A stretch of DNA of 64,000 bases from Luteimonas yindakuii (GCF_004803715.2 NZ_CP039383.2:1798001-1862000), one strand, 5' to 3'; positions 20,736-29,725 are shown, counted from the first letter of the stretch. Numbers and translations: made by a program. Notes: generated from the sequence alone by a model not told the origin.

Positions 20736-23578
20736 CCCTGGCCGAAATCGCAGCCGAGCTGCGCCAGCAGCTCGCGCTGCTCGAGGCTCTCGATGCCCTC
20801 GCCGATGGTCTCGATGCCCAGCGTGCCGGCCAGTGCGAGGATCGCGCGCACCAGCGCCAGGCTCTCCGCATGCGAGGCACCCACCAGCCCGGCGACGAAG
20901 CTCTGGTCGATCTTGATCGACTGGATCGGGAACCGGTGCAGGTAGGACAGCGCCGAGAAACCGGTGCCGAAGTCGTCGAGCAGGGCCACCACGCCGCGGT
21001 CGCGCAACGCATTGAGCGTGCGCAGCGCGCGGGGTGAATCGTCGAGCAGCGCCACTTCGGTGATCTCGATGCGCAGCCGCCGCGGGTCGGCGCCGGCATC
21101 GTCGAGCAGCAGCAGCAGGCGCTCGGCGAAGTCATCGGAAACGAAGTGCCGCGGCGACACGTTGATCGACACATAGCCGTGCTGCTGCCGGCTCAGCCAG
21201 CGCACCACGTGGCGGTACATCAGCCAGTCGACCTGTGCGATCAGCCCGGTGTCCTCGCCCACGCCGATGAACTGCGGCGGCGCCAGCAGTCCGCGCTGCT
21301 CGTGGTGCCAGCGCAGCAGCGCCTCGTGGCCGACCACCTTGCCGTCGGACAGGCGCACGATCGGCTGGAAGTACGGTTCGAAATCATCCGAGAGGATGGC
21401 GCGTCGCAGGTCCGCCTCGAGGTCGAGCAGGCGCATCGCCTCGGCGCGCATCTCCTCGTCGAACAGTTCGCTGCGGTCGCGCCCGCGGGCCTTGGCGCGG
21501 TACATGGCCGCATCCGCGTCGCGCAGCATCTCCTCGCCATGGCGGTAGCGCGGCTGCCAGAACGCGATGCCGATGCTCGCCGACGGGAACAGCTCGCGGC
21601 CGGCCACCCACATCGGCCGGCCGAGTTCGGCCAGCAACCGCGATGCCACCCGTTGCGCCGTCTCCGCGGCAGGCACATCCTGCAGCAGCACCGCGAACTC
21701 GTCGCCACCGAGGCGGGCGACGGTGTCGGCGCTCGACAGCGCGCGGCGCACGCGGCGGCCGACTTCGACCAGCAGGTCGTCCCCGGCCGCGTGCCCGATG
21801 CTGTCGTTGACCAGCTTGAAGCGGTCGAGGTCGAAGAACAGCACCGCGAACGACCGCGCGTTGCCGGCCTGCACCGCGGCGATCGCGGCGTCCAGGCGTT
21901 CCAGCAGGTGTTCGCGGTTGGGCAGTCCGGTGAGCTGGTCATGCCGCGCCTGGTGGATCAGGCGCTGTTCGGCGCGGGTACGCTCACCGACCAGCGCCTG
22001 CAGTTCGCGGTTGGCGTCCTGCAGTTCGCGGGTGCGCGCCTGCACCCGCGATTCGAGCTCTGCATGCGCCGCCCTCAGCGATTCCTGCGCGCGCTTGCGC
22101 GACAGCGCACTGCCGATGTGGCGGGCAACGAAGGTCAGCAGTTCCTGGTCGCGCTCGTCGAACAGGATGTGCGGCGAGTAGCTCTGCACCGCGATCGCGC
22201 CGATCACCGTCTCGTCGCGCGACAACGGCACGCCCAGCCAGCAGTGCGCGCGCGTGCCCTGGCTGTGCACGTCGCCACTGGCCTGCAGGCGATCGATGGT
22301 GGCGCGGTCGGCGAGCATCGGCTGTCCGGCGCGGATCACGAACTCGGTCAGGCCATTGGAGAGCCGGCGCGGCGGGCGGACCGGGTCGCGTTCGTCCACC
22401 GAGTACGGGAACTCGATGCGCTCGCCATCACCCACCAGCATCGCGATGTAGAAGTTCTCCGCGTACACGAGGCCATTGACCACCTCGTGGACGTCGGCAT
22501 AGAAGCGCAGCAGGCTGCCGGCGCTGACCGACATCTCGCTGATCCGGAACAGCGCCCGCTGCAACCGTTCGGCACGCTGGCGCTCGACGATCTCGTCCTG
22601 CAGCACGGTATTGGCCCGCTGCAGCTCGACGGTGCGCTGGCGCACGCGGCGCTCCAGTTCCCGCTGCGCGTGCTTGCGATCGAGCGCGGTCAGGATGTGC
22701 TGGGCGACATATTCCAGCAGCGCGCGGTCCTCGTGGCTGTAGCTGTCGGGCCGGTTGTAGCTCTGCACGACGATGGCGCCCGCCACGCGCGCGTCGCGCC
22801 GTACCGGCACGCCCAGCCAGTCGGCGCTCTCCGGCCCCTGGTTGCCGTCGCGCAACACGCCGAGCTGGGCGCGGACGGTCTCGGAGGGGCCCATCACCGG
22901 CTGGCCGTGGCGCAGCAGCGCGGCGGTGTAGCTGTTGGGCATGTCGGCCAGCGGGATGTCGTCGTCCGGATCCGGGTGCCAGGGATCGTTCTGGTCGGCG
23001 AAGTACAGGAAGCGCATCGTCGCGTGCACATCGTCGTAGAGCGCGATGTAGAAGTTCTCGGCCGACATCAGCGATGCCACCAGCACGTGGATGCGACTGA
23101 GCATGTCGCGCATTTCCAGCGTGGAACTGGCGAGGTCGGCGATCTCGTACAGCGCCTGCTGCAGGCGTTCGGACTTGCGCAGGCTGCGGATCTGCACGCT
23201 GGCGAGTTCCGCGCGCGTCACCAGCGCAAGCGCCGCGCGCGCCGGCGCGACCCACCGCTGCAGGGCCCCGGGCTCGACACGCCGCGGCGGATCCACCGTC
23301 ACCGCCACCCGCGTCCCGGCGTCTTCCCAGAGAATGTCGAACGGATGGCGATCCGGGTCGGGGTGCACGCCCGCCAGCGCCACGGAGGCTCGCAGGTGCA
23401 GATGGTCGGCGGCGGACGGGGTCGCCACCTGCCCGCTTTCCAGGCGCGGATCGCACCAGTGCACGGCCAGGTCGGCGCCGGGCGGCAACAGGGCCATCAA
23501 CAGCTCACGCAACAGCGCCGGACCACGGGCCGCGGGTGCGGTGGCGGCGACCGTGTGGAAGTTCTCGATGTCCTGCAC
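20702..23578 (-). CDS. GAF-GAF-GGDEF-EAL cyclic-di-GMP signalling protein
   Basis: A 958-residue cytoplasmic protein with two similar GAF domains (about 150-310 and 340-500; both contain AENFYIA), a coiled-coil linker (about 500-560), a diguanylate cyclase domain with intact GGDEF (near 622) and a phosphodiesterase domain with intact EAL (HEALLRW, near 751), ITEVALLDD and LLDDFGTG. Both catalytic domains therefore look active. The allosteric I-site is absent: SSAD stands where RxxD would be. The ligand of the GAF domains is unknown. The frame is open to 24469, but the likely start is GTG 23578 with AGGGGG upstream, because the extension is unconserved and would cover the divergent sigma-factor gene. 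Confidence 0.88.
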   Translation of the reverse strand: MQDIENFHTVAATAPAARGPALLRELLMALLPPGADLAVHWCDPRLESGQVATPSAADHLHLRASVALAGVHPDPDRHPFDILWEDAGTRVAVTVDPPRRVEPGALQRWVAPARAALALVTRAELASVQIRSLRKSERLQQALYEIADLASSTLEMRDMLSRIHVLVASLMSAENFYIALYDDVHATMRFLYFADQNDPWHPDPDDDIPLADMPNSYTAALLRHGQPVMGPSETVRAQLGVLRDGNQGPESADWLGVPVRRDARVAGAIVVQSYNRPDSYSHEDRALLEYVAQHILTALDRKHAQRELERRVRQRTVELQRANTVLQDEIVERQRAERLQRALFRISEMSVSAGSLLRFYADVHEVVNGLVYAENFYIAMLVGDGERIEFPYSVDERDPVRPPRRLSNGLTEFVIRAGQPMLADRATIDRLQASGDVHSQGTRAHCWLGVPLSRDETVIGAIAVQSYSPHILFDERDQELLTFVARHIGSALSRKRAQESLRAAHAELESRVQARTRELQDANRELQALVGERTRAEQRLIHQARHDQLTGLPNREHLLERLDAAIAAVQAGNARSFAVLFFDLDRFKLVNDSIGHAAGDDLLVEVGRRVRRALSSADTVARLGGDEFAVLLQDVPAAETAQRVASRLLAELGRPMWVAGRELFPSASIGIAFWQPRYRHGEEMLRDADAAMYRAKARGRDRSELFDEEMRAEAMRLLDLEADLRRAILSDDFEPYFQPIVRLSDGKVVGHEALLRWHHEQRGLLAPPQFIGVGEDTGLIAQVDWLMYRHVVRWLSRQQHGYVSINVSPRHFVSDDFAERLLLLLDDAGADPRRLRIEITEVALLDDSPRALRTLNALRDRGVVALLDDFGTGFSALSYLHRFPIQSIKIDQSFVAGLVGASHAESLALVRAILALAGTLGIETIGEGIESLEQRELLAQLGCDFGQGYLFGRPAPEG

Positions 23579-23686
23579 GCGTGCACGTCCCCCTGATCGC
23601 CGACAGCATACCGGCCCGAGCCCACCGCAGACACGGCGACAAGGGCACGTGACCCCATCGGCCGCGGCCGCGCGTTCTGTAGCCAC

Positions 23687-24349
23687 ATGCTCATGCTCCA
23701 CGCACCCACGGCGGCGGCATCGGCCGATGGCAGCGGCTTCACCTGCGACGCGCGAATGCTTAACCTGCGCGCGGTGAGCGATGCCGTGGCCCAGCCTGCC
23801 GGAACCACCGAACCCAGCGACGAAGCGCTGATGCTGGCCTATGGCACCGGCGAGGCCGCTGCGTTCGAGCGGCTCTACGCGCGCCACCGGCAACGGCTGT
23901 ACCGCTTCCTGCTGCGCGAACTGCGCGACACGGCGCTTGCCGACGAGATCTACCAGGACATCTGGCAGCGGGTCATCGCCGCGCGCAGTGGCTGGCGCCC
24001 GGACGCGACATTCGCGACCTGGCTGTACCGGATCGCGCGCAACCGCCTTGCCGACCACTGGCGTGCCGCGCGCCACCGCCCGCCGGCACCGCTCGACGCC
24101 GATGCTCGGCTGGCACGTGTACCCGACGACGACACCCCCGAGCGTAGGCTTGCCGCCGAACAGCGCAACACGGGCCTGCAGCTGGCACTCGAGGCACTGC
24201 CCCCGGAACAGCGCGAAGTCGTGCTGCTGCGGCTGGAACAGGAACTCACGCTGGAGGAGATCGGTGCGATCACCGGTGCCGGCCGCGAGACGGTGAAATC
24301 CCGGTTGCGCTATGCGATGGACAAGCTGCGGGCTGCGATGACCCCATGA
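23687..24349 (+). CDS. ECF-type sigma-70 family RNA polymerase sigma factor
   Basis: An extracytoplasmic-function sigma factor containing only regions 2 and 4. Region 2 is visible as ALADEIYQDIWQRVIAA...FATWLYRIARNRLADHWR and region 4 as LPPEQREVVLLRLEQELTLEEIGAITG...TVKSRLRYAMDKLR. It has 220 residues from ATG 23687; ATG 23756 (MLNLRAV) would trim an unconserved leader and is a reasonable alternative. Its stop overlaps the start of the next gene (ATGA), the normal arrangement of a sigma / anti-sigma pair. The stimulus and target promoters are not evident. Confidence 0.9.
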   Translation: MLMLHAPTAAASADGSGFTCDARMLNLRAVSDAVAQPAGTTEPSDEALMLAYGTGEAAAFERLYARHRQRLYRFLLRELRDTALADEIYQDIWQRVIAARSGWRPDATFATWLYRIARNRLADHWRAARHRPPAPLDADARLARVPDDDTPERRLAAEQRNTGLQLALEALPPEQREVVLLRLEQELTLEEIGAITGAGRETVKSRLRYAMDKLRAAMTP

Positions 24350-25293
24350 ACACCCGCGACCCTTCCCCGCTCGACGCCGACGAGCGCGCGCTTGCCGCGC
24401 AGCTGGCTCGCCACGCGCCCGCAGGAGGGCCTGCGCCGGACCTGGATGCGCGAGTGCTGGCTGCCGCACGCGCGGCTACGGGCACCCACCCGGCATCGCC
24501 GCCAGCACGGCACGCGCACCACGCCACGCGTCCGCGTCGCCGGCGCTGGCCGGCGCTCACCGGGCTGGCGGCGTCGGTCGCGCTCGCGGCAGGCATCGCC
24601 TGGCAGCTGCGTCCGCAACCTGCACCGGCGCCGGTGCAGGACGAAGCCGCCGCATTGCCTGCCGCCGCATTCCGCGCACCGCCGGAAGCGCGTGCGCTGC
24701 CCGCCCCTGCAGCGGAAACCGCAGCCGCCGCTGCGGGCGTGGCGGCCGAGCGGGAGATTGCGGACGCGCCCGCGACGCCGGCTGTTGAGGCACCCGTCAT
24801 GCAGCCGGTGGATGCCACGATCGATGCAACACCGCCGGGAGAGGCGGCCGTCGACGGCGCGTCCGAGCCCACCCCGGCGGCAGTGCTGCCACCGTCGGCA
24901 CCCGCACCTGCACCGTTCGCCACCGCAGCCCCCGCACAGGATGAGGCGGCCACATTGTCCAGGCCCATGGCGAAGACGCCCAGTCCGACCGCGGTGGGTC
25001 GACAGGCGATGCGCGGCACTCCGGTGCCACTGCGCACCGCGGTCGCGGCTGCCGACGCGGACAGCGGGATGCACACCGAAATGCAGGGCTTCGGCGACGA
25101 GGAACTCGACGACTCGCCGCCGGCGACCGTGGATTCGCCCGAGGTGCACCGCGCCTGGCTTGCGCGCATCCGCGAGCTGCGCGACAGCGGACGCACCGAT
25201 GACGCGCGCGAAAGCCTGGCGGAACTGCGACGGCGGTTCCCCGGGCTTCCCGTCCCCGACGACCTGGCCGCGCTTGCCGAACCTGCGCAGTGA
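24346..25293 (+). CDS. probable membrane-bound anti-sigma factor, Ala/Pro-rich
   Basis: A 315-residue protein translationally coupled (ATGA overlap) to the ECF sigma factor. A charged N-terminal cytoplasmic segment (about 1-65) is followed by one transmembrane helix (about 68-88) and a long low-complexity Ala/Pro/Glu region. A short folded C terminus reads HRAWLARIRELRDSGRTDDARESLAELRRRFP. No HxxxCxxC zinc anti-sigma motif is present, so it is not a ZAS protein. Anti-sigma function is inferred from position, topology and size. The periplasmic Pro-rich part may reach into the cell wall. Confidence 0.6.
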   Translation: MNTRDPSPLDADERALAAQLARHAPAGGPAPDLDARVLAAARAATGTHPASPPARHAHHATRPRRRRWPALTGLAASVALAAGIAWQLRPQPAPAPVQDEAAALPAAAFRAPPEARALPAPAAETAAAAAGVAAEREIADAPATPAVEAPVMQPVDATIDATPPGEAAVDGASEPTPAAVLPPSAPAPAPFATAAPAQDEAATLSRPMAKTPSPTAVGRQAMRGTPVPLRTAVAAADADSGMHTEMQGFGDEELDDSPPATVDSPEVHRAWLARIRELRDSGRTDDARESLAELRRRFPGLPVPDDLAALAEPAQ

Positions 25294-25880
25294 GCCTGGA
25301 CACTCTCGCCGGGGCCGTCGAGCACGCCCTCGAGGTCAAGTACAGCCGCTTCATCGCCCGCGCCGCCCCGGTCGATTCCGCGGAGGCTGCACAGGCGTGG
25401 ATCCGCACGGTGTCGGTGGCCGATGCCACCCACAACTGCTGGGCATGGCGGGTCGGCGACGACTACCGCTCCAGCGATGACGGCGAACCGGCGGGCACGG
25501 CCGGGCGGCCGATCCTCGCCGCCATCGACGGCCAGGGCTACGACCGCATCGCGGTGGTGGTCACGCGCTGGTATGGCGGCGTCAAGCTGGGGGCCGGTGG
25601 CCTCGTACGTGCCTACGGCGGCGCCGCCGCGGAATGCCTGCGGGTGGCGCCGCGCGAGCCGCTGGTGGAGTACGCGGACGTGATCGTGCGCGCGGGTTTC
25701 GAGGATCTCGGTTGCGTGCACCAGGCGATCGAGACATTCGGCGCGGACAAGCAGGAAGAAACCTACGCCGCGGACGGTGTGCGCTTCATGCTGCGGTTGC
25801 CGGCGTCCGCGGTCCAGGCATTGCGTCGCCTGCTACGGGATGCCAGCCGCGACCGCGTGCAGGTCGAATCCTGCGATTAA
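25290..25880 (+). CDS. IMPACT / YigZ family protein
   Basis: A 196-residue cytoplasmic protein of the YigZ family: an N-terminal UPF0029/IMPACT domain with SSDDGEPAGTAGRPIL and VVVTRWYGGVKLGAGGLVRAYGGAA, then a C-terminal DUF1949 ferredoxin-like domain. Family members interact with translation-related factors, and the precise bacterial role is unsettled. The start is GTG 25290, overlapping the preceding stop (GTGA), so it is the third gene of the sigma-factor operon by position, although function gives no reason for the link. Confidence 0.9.
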   Translation: MSLDTLAGAVEHALEVKYSRFIARAAPVDSAEAAQAWIRTVSVADATHNCWAWRVGDDYRSSDDGEPAGTAGRPILAAIDGQGYDRIAVVVTRWYGGVKLGAGGLVRAYGGAAAECLRVAPREPLVEYADVIVRAGFEDLGCVHQAIETFGADKQEETYAADGVRFMLRLPASAVQALRRLLRDASRDRVQVESCD

Positions 25881-25977
25881 GCCCGTACCGGCGGCCTGCC
25901 ATGCGGGCCTCGCCGAGGCGGCTCGACGCGGGGCAGCGCTTACACTTGCCGGCCCGCAACGCGGACACCCCGCTTCG

Positions 25978-27753
25978 ATGGCCGATCTTCCTTCCGATAC
26001 CGCCACCGCCCCGAAGGGCCGCGCACCGCTCGGCATCCTGCGCACGCTGTGGCCGTTCCTTGCCCGCCAGCGCGGCCTGCTGGTGGCGTGGCTGCTGGCG
26101 CTGGCGGCATCGTCGGCCGCCACGCTGAGCCTGCCGCTGGCGGTGCGCTACATGATCGACCACGGCTTCGGCAGTGGCAGTGATATCGACGCCGCGTTCT
26201 CGCTGCTGTTCGCGGTGGCATTGGCGCTGGCCATCGCCACCGCGGCGCGCTTCTACCTGGTGTCGCTGTTGGGCGAGCGCGTCATCGCCGACTTGCGTAC
26301 GCGCCTGTACTCGCACCTGATGGGGCTCGACCAGGCATTCTTCGAACGCAGCCGCAGCGGCGAACTGGTGTCCCGCCTGTCGGCCGACACCGAACTGCTG
26401 CGCGGCGTGGTGGGCTCCGGCATGTCGGTGGCGCTGCGCAGCGTGGTGATGGTCATCGGCAGCCTCACCATGCTGGTGGTCACCAGCCCGCGACTGGCGG
26501 CATGGACGCTGGTCGGCATCCCGCTGTTCGTGCTGCCGATCGTGCTGGGCGGTCGCCGGCTGCAGAAGATCTCGCGCCAGGCGCAGGACCGTGTGGCCGA
26601 CGCCAACATGCTCGCGGCGGAAACGCTCGGTGCGATCCGCACCGTGCAGGCGCACGCGCGCGAGACCTTCGAACGCGGCCGCTTCAGCGAAGCGGTGGCG
26701 CTGTCGGTGGCCACCGCGCGCCGGCGCATCGGCACCCAGGCGGTGGTGACCGCGGTGGCGATCACCGCGATCTTCGGCGCCATCACCGTGGTGTTGTGGT
26801 CGGGCGCGCACGATGTTGCGGCCGGGCGTTTGAGTCCGGGCACGCTCGGCCAGTTCGTGCTGTACGCGCTGATGGGCGGTGGTTCCGTCGGTGCGCTCGC
26901 CGAAGTGTGGAACGAGCTGCAGCGCGCGGCCGGCGGCATGGGCCGCATCAACGACCTGCTGGTGGAGCAGCCGCTGCTGCGCGCACCGGCCGCGCCGCAG
27001 CCGCTGCCCGCGCAGGTGCAGGGCGACCTGCGGATCGACGACGTGACCTTCCACTACCCCGGCCGCGACGACCTGCCCGCGCTGCAGCACTTCAGCCTGC
27101 ACGTGCGACCCGGCGAGACGGTGGCGCTGGTGGGCCCCTCCGGTGCCGGCAAGAGCACCGTGTTCGCGCTGCTGCTGCGCTTCCATGATCCACAGGCCGG
27201 CACCGTCCGCCTCGACGGGCACGACCTGCGCAGCCTCGATCCGGTCGACCTGCGCGAGCGCATGGCGCTGGTGCCGCAGCAGCCGACCATCTTCGCCACC
27301 TCCGCGCGCGACAACATCCGCTACGGGCGGCTGGAAGCCAGCGATGCGGACGTGGACGCGGCGGCGCGTTCGGCCGAGGCCGACGAGTTCATCCGCGCCC
27401 TGCCCGACGGCTACGACGAACAGCTCGGCGAACGCGGCGCGCGCCTGTCCGGCGGACAGCAGCAGCGCGTGGTCATCGCCCGTGCGCTGCTGCGTGACGC
27501 ACCGGTGCTGCTGCTCGACGAGGCGACCTCCGCGCTCGACGCACAGAGCGAACGCGCGGTGCAGCAGGCGCTCGAGCACCTGATGGAGGGCCGCACCACG
27601 CTGGTGATCGCGCATCGCCTCGCCACCGTGCTCAAGGCCGACCGCATCGTGGTGATGGACCAGGGCCGCATCGTCGCCGAAGGCACCCATGCCGAACTGC
27701 TCGCGCAGAACGGCCTGTATGCGGAACTGGCACGCTTGCAGTTCCTGCATTGA
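25978..27753 (+). CDS. ABC exporter half-transporter (MsbA/LmrA-like)
   Basis: A 591-residue fused permease-ATPase. Six transmembrane helices occupy about residues 20-310. The ATPase domain has Walker A GPSGAGKST (near 386), signature LSGGQQQR (near 490), Walker B VLLLDEAT and the H-loop IAHRLAT. Such half-transporters work as homodimers and export lipids or hydrophobic compounds; the substrate is not apparent. The frame is open upstream to 25777, but ATG 25978 excludes the overlap with the YigZ gene and gives the standard N terminus. A lower-G+C segment starts soon after its stop. Confidence 0.9.
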   Translation: MADLPSDTATAPKGRAPLGILRTLWPFLARQRGLLVAWLLALAASSAATLSLPLAVRYMIDHGFGSGSDIDAAFSLLFAVALALAIATAARFYLVSLLGERVIADLRTRLYSHLMGLDQAFFERSRSGELVSRLSADTELLRGVVGSGMSVALRSVVMVIGSLTMLVVTSPRLAAWTLVGIPLFVLPIVLGGRRLQKISRQAQDRVADANMLAAETLGAIRTVQAHARETFERGRFSEAVALSVATARRRIGTQAVVTAVAITAIFGAITVVLWSGAHDVAAGRLSPGTLGQFVLYALMGGGSVGALAEVWNELQRAAGGMGRINDLLVEQPLLRAPAAPQPLPAQVQGDLRIDDVTFHYPGRDDLPALQHFSLHVRPGETVALVGPSGAGKSTVFALLLRFHDPQAGTVRLDGHDLRSLDPVDLRERMALVPQQPTIFATSARDNIRYGRLEASDADVDAAARSAEADEFIRALPDGYDEQLGERGARLSGGQQQRVVIARALLRDAPVLLLDEATSALDAQSERAVQQALEHLMEGRTTLVIAHRLATVLKADRIVVMDQGRIVAEGTHAELLAQNGLYAELARLQFLH

Positions 27754-27921
27754 TTGATGGCGTCAGCGGATGCGCGTGGCTAGGGATCGCCCTGCCCACG
27801 TGCGCAACAACCGCCCTGCTGCAGCGAGAGGAGTCGACCTCCGTCCCAGGTACACACGGCGGATCGACCGACCGCAGCGGGCATGGCCACATCTGGCCCC
27901 CACTGCCGTGAACGTCATGCG

Positions 27922-28869
27922 CTAACGTCGAGGCTCGTCACTTTCACGCATTACGCGGACCGCGTCCACGAACTCGGGCACCCTGGATGCTGCAGGCCAA
28001 CCTGAGATGGTCCGGAACGGTGTCCCATCTTTAATGAACACGATTGTGGGCAAGGTCCAGATGGCGATCTCTGGCCAGTCCGCTTGATTCATCACGACCG
28101 CGAATTCCGGCACGCCGTCTGTAGGATCCCGGCCTTGCAGGATGGTGTTTTTCGGTGCAAGAAAGACGGTATTGGTTTCGAGGACGGCAGCGGCCTCGGC
28201 ATGCGCACCCAAATCGGATAGGGCATTACGTGTCCACCGGCAGAACGGATGCCCTACAAAATAGATTCCGTCTACGAGCGCATCCTCAACTCTCAAGTCG
28301 AACGAACGCCGGTCCTCGTTGATGGCGTGCACCACGCGACGCTGATCAGCGAGCGCGAAGGTGCGGGTCCGAACAGTGATTCGCGGAACCGTCACGTAAT
28401 CCTCCACTTCGCGTGCTGCATCGAATTTCGCTGCGTAGATCATCGAAGTGTAGTACGCATTGACGTTTACCGTCCGCATGTTTCCGCGAGAAACCAGTTC
28501 CCGATAGCTACGAACAGCGTGCTCTTCGGCTTCGGGAAAGAAACTCAAGGCAAGGAGACTTTCCGCTGCAAGTTGCAGAAAATACAGGTCCCGGTCAGAC
28601 AGACGCTTCAGTCCTCCAGAGGCGTAAAACCCAGGGAAAGTCGCCGCGTAATGCGTGGATGCCAGCCTGAACCGCTCGGAATGCCCCAACGTTGCCGACG
28701 AGTCCAGAATGGTAATAAAGTCATCATATACGTTCTCCACCACGGCGTCCGACTCCGTGTCGGACGCTGATGGGGACGGCTGAACTTCATCGTGGGCGTG
28801 AGTTGGCTGCCCACCCCAGCCCAGCGCTACGACAAGGACCATAGAAAAACAGCCTCTCGGCACACACAT
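27922..28869 (-). CDS. exported protein of unknown function with possible one-Cys thioredoxin-like C terminus
   Basis: 315 residues with an N-terminal signal peptide (cleavage near THAHD). The first half is helical and not recognised. The second half resembles a thioredoxin fold: GHPFCRWTRNAL (Cys210) sits where CxxC would be, and about 64 residues later TLPTIVFIKDGTP (Pro274) looks like the cis-Pro strand, followed by ISGW. Only the first Cys of the motif is present (CRWT), so a disulfide oxidoreductase of the usual type is unlikely. The fold is my inference. Codon usage is unlike neighbouring housekeeping genes. It lies downstream of another exported unknown, across a hairpin. Confidence 0.7.
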   Translation of the reverse strand: MCVPRGCFSMVLVVALGWGGQPTHAHDEVQPSPSASDTESDAVVENVYDDFITILDSSATLGHSERFRLASTHYAATFPGFYASGGLKRLSDRDLYFLQLAAESLLALSFFPEAEEHAVRSYRELVSRGNMRTVNVNAYYTSMIYAAKFDAAREVEDYVTVPRITVRTRTFALADQRRVVHAINEDRRSFDLRVEDALVDGIYFVGHPFCRWTRNALSDLGAHAEAAAVLETNTVFLAPKNTILQGRDPTDGVPEFAVVMNQADWPEIAIWTLPTIVFIKDGTPFRTISGWPAASRVPEFVDAVRVMRESDEPRR

Positions 28870-28887
28870 GTCCTAAACCTCGCTCAA

Positions 28888-28910
28888 AGAGCCCTGCCAA
28901 GCAGGGCTCT
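28888..28910 (-). terminator. hairpin between the two exported-protein genes (terminator or attenuator)
   Basis: A perfect 10-bp stem (AGAGCCCTGC / GCAGGGCTCT) with a 3-base loop lies eight bases after the stop of the upstream gene and about 19 bases before the start of the downstream one. On the minus strand it is followed by only two unpaired T residues, so termination is probably partial. It could reduce expression of the downstream gene. Confidence 0.6.
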
Positions 28911-28918
28911 GAGAGCTG

Positions 28919-29470
28919 TCAACAGTTCGATGTGCACGCATTGCGCTTCGACTCTGCGCAATTGCCTGGATCCGAACAGCGATAGCCATCGAGGAAGCTG
29001 TCACACATTATGGCCTCCATCGTCCCTTGCGGTATCTCGCATGCTGACCTGATCGTTCCCGCCATAATCTCGCTATCCAGACCGCTCTCAACCCGAAGAC
29101 CGCGTATTCTATGAGTGAATTGCTGCTGCCCAATCAACGACAACAACTCATACGCCTGAGTGGCGGTGAGCTCCCTCTCGATATCCTCGTAGCTGAAACC
29201 CGACACGCCGTTCTCCCCGAAACTCAGACTGGAAACGAAGCGTCGCAACCCAGCCTGCGAGAGGTAACGTAAAGGTGAAGCGTGCAAGCCGACCTGTAAG
29301 TGGGATCTCAGATCTTCAGGCGATGAGATCGGAGCAGTAAGCTGGTCAAGTTCATATTGAGCCGCGGCTCGATGCACAATGTCTTGATCAGTGGTCGCGT
29401 CATGGGCGGAGGCTGGGATGGAAACCAGCATCACAGACGCAATGCCGAGGACGACTTTCCAAACGTTCAT
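28919..29470 (-). CDS. small exported Cys-rich-tailed protein of unknown function
   Basis: 183 residues beginning with a clear signal peptide (MNVWKVVLGIASVMLVSIPASA, then HD). The middle contains LRYLSQAGLRRFVSSLSFGENGV and YEDIERELTATQAYELLSLIG, a pattern I associate with uncharacterised exported proteins of Xanthomonadaceae but cannot assign to a function. The last 40 residues carry six Cys, which could form three disulfides in the periplasm or outside the cell. The start is well supported: AAGGAG stands eight bases before ATG 29470. It is probably the first gene of a two-gene unit. Confidence 0.7.
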   Translation of the reverse strand: MNVWKVVLGIASVMLVSIPASAHDATTDQDIVHRAAAQYELDQLTAPISSPEDLRSHLQVGLHASPLRYLSQAGLRRFVSSLSFGENGVSGFSYEDIERELTATQAYELLSLIGQQQFTHRIRGLRVESGLDSEIMAGTIRSACEIPQGTMEAIMCDSFLDGYRCSDPGNCAESKRNACTSNC

Positions 29471-29725
29471 ATGATTTCACTCCTTGAAATCCAGGCCACA
29501 ACGGCCAATCGCAACATGAACACCGCCCTGAAAAAGGGGCGTCTAGGTTCCCTAGAATTTTCGTTAAGCCACGTCGCCCCGCGGAGCCCTAGCGTCGCAC
29601 GTGCTGGGAGAGATAACCAAGCGTCCGCTGGTACACGGGGCAACTCCGGAATGGCGACATGGTGCTCGCCGCCGCGAAGGATCCGTGTCGCCGCGCTCGA
29701 CAGGCAATTCCCGCAGAAGCCGACC

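Larger units (their letters stand above)
27770..29600. other. compositional island with two exported proteins
   Basis: This stretch is visibly poorer in G+C than its surroundings (runs such as TTTAATGAACACG and GGTAATAAAG, many A/T-ending codons), while the flanking ABC exporter and fumarase genes have the normal strong G/C third-position bias. It holds only two minus-strand genes encoding secreted proteins of unknown function. No integrase, transposase, tRNA or flanking repeat was found, so horizontal origin is suggested by composition only. Confidence 0.6.

Noticed and set aside
29471..29725. Possible remnant of a mobile element at the right edge of the low-G+C island
   Set aside because: No terminal inverted repeats, target duplication, tRNA or transposase fragment could be found by eye.
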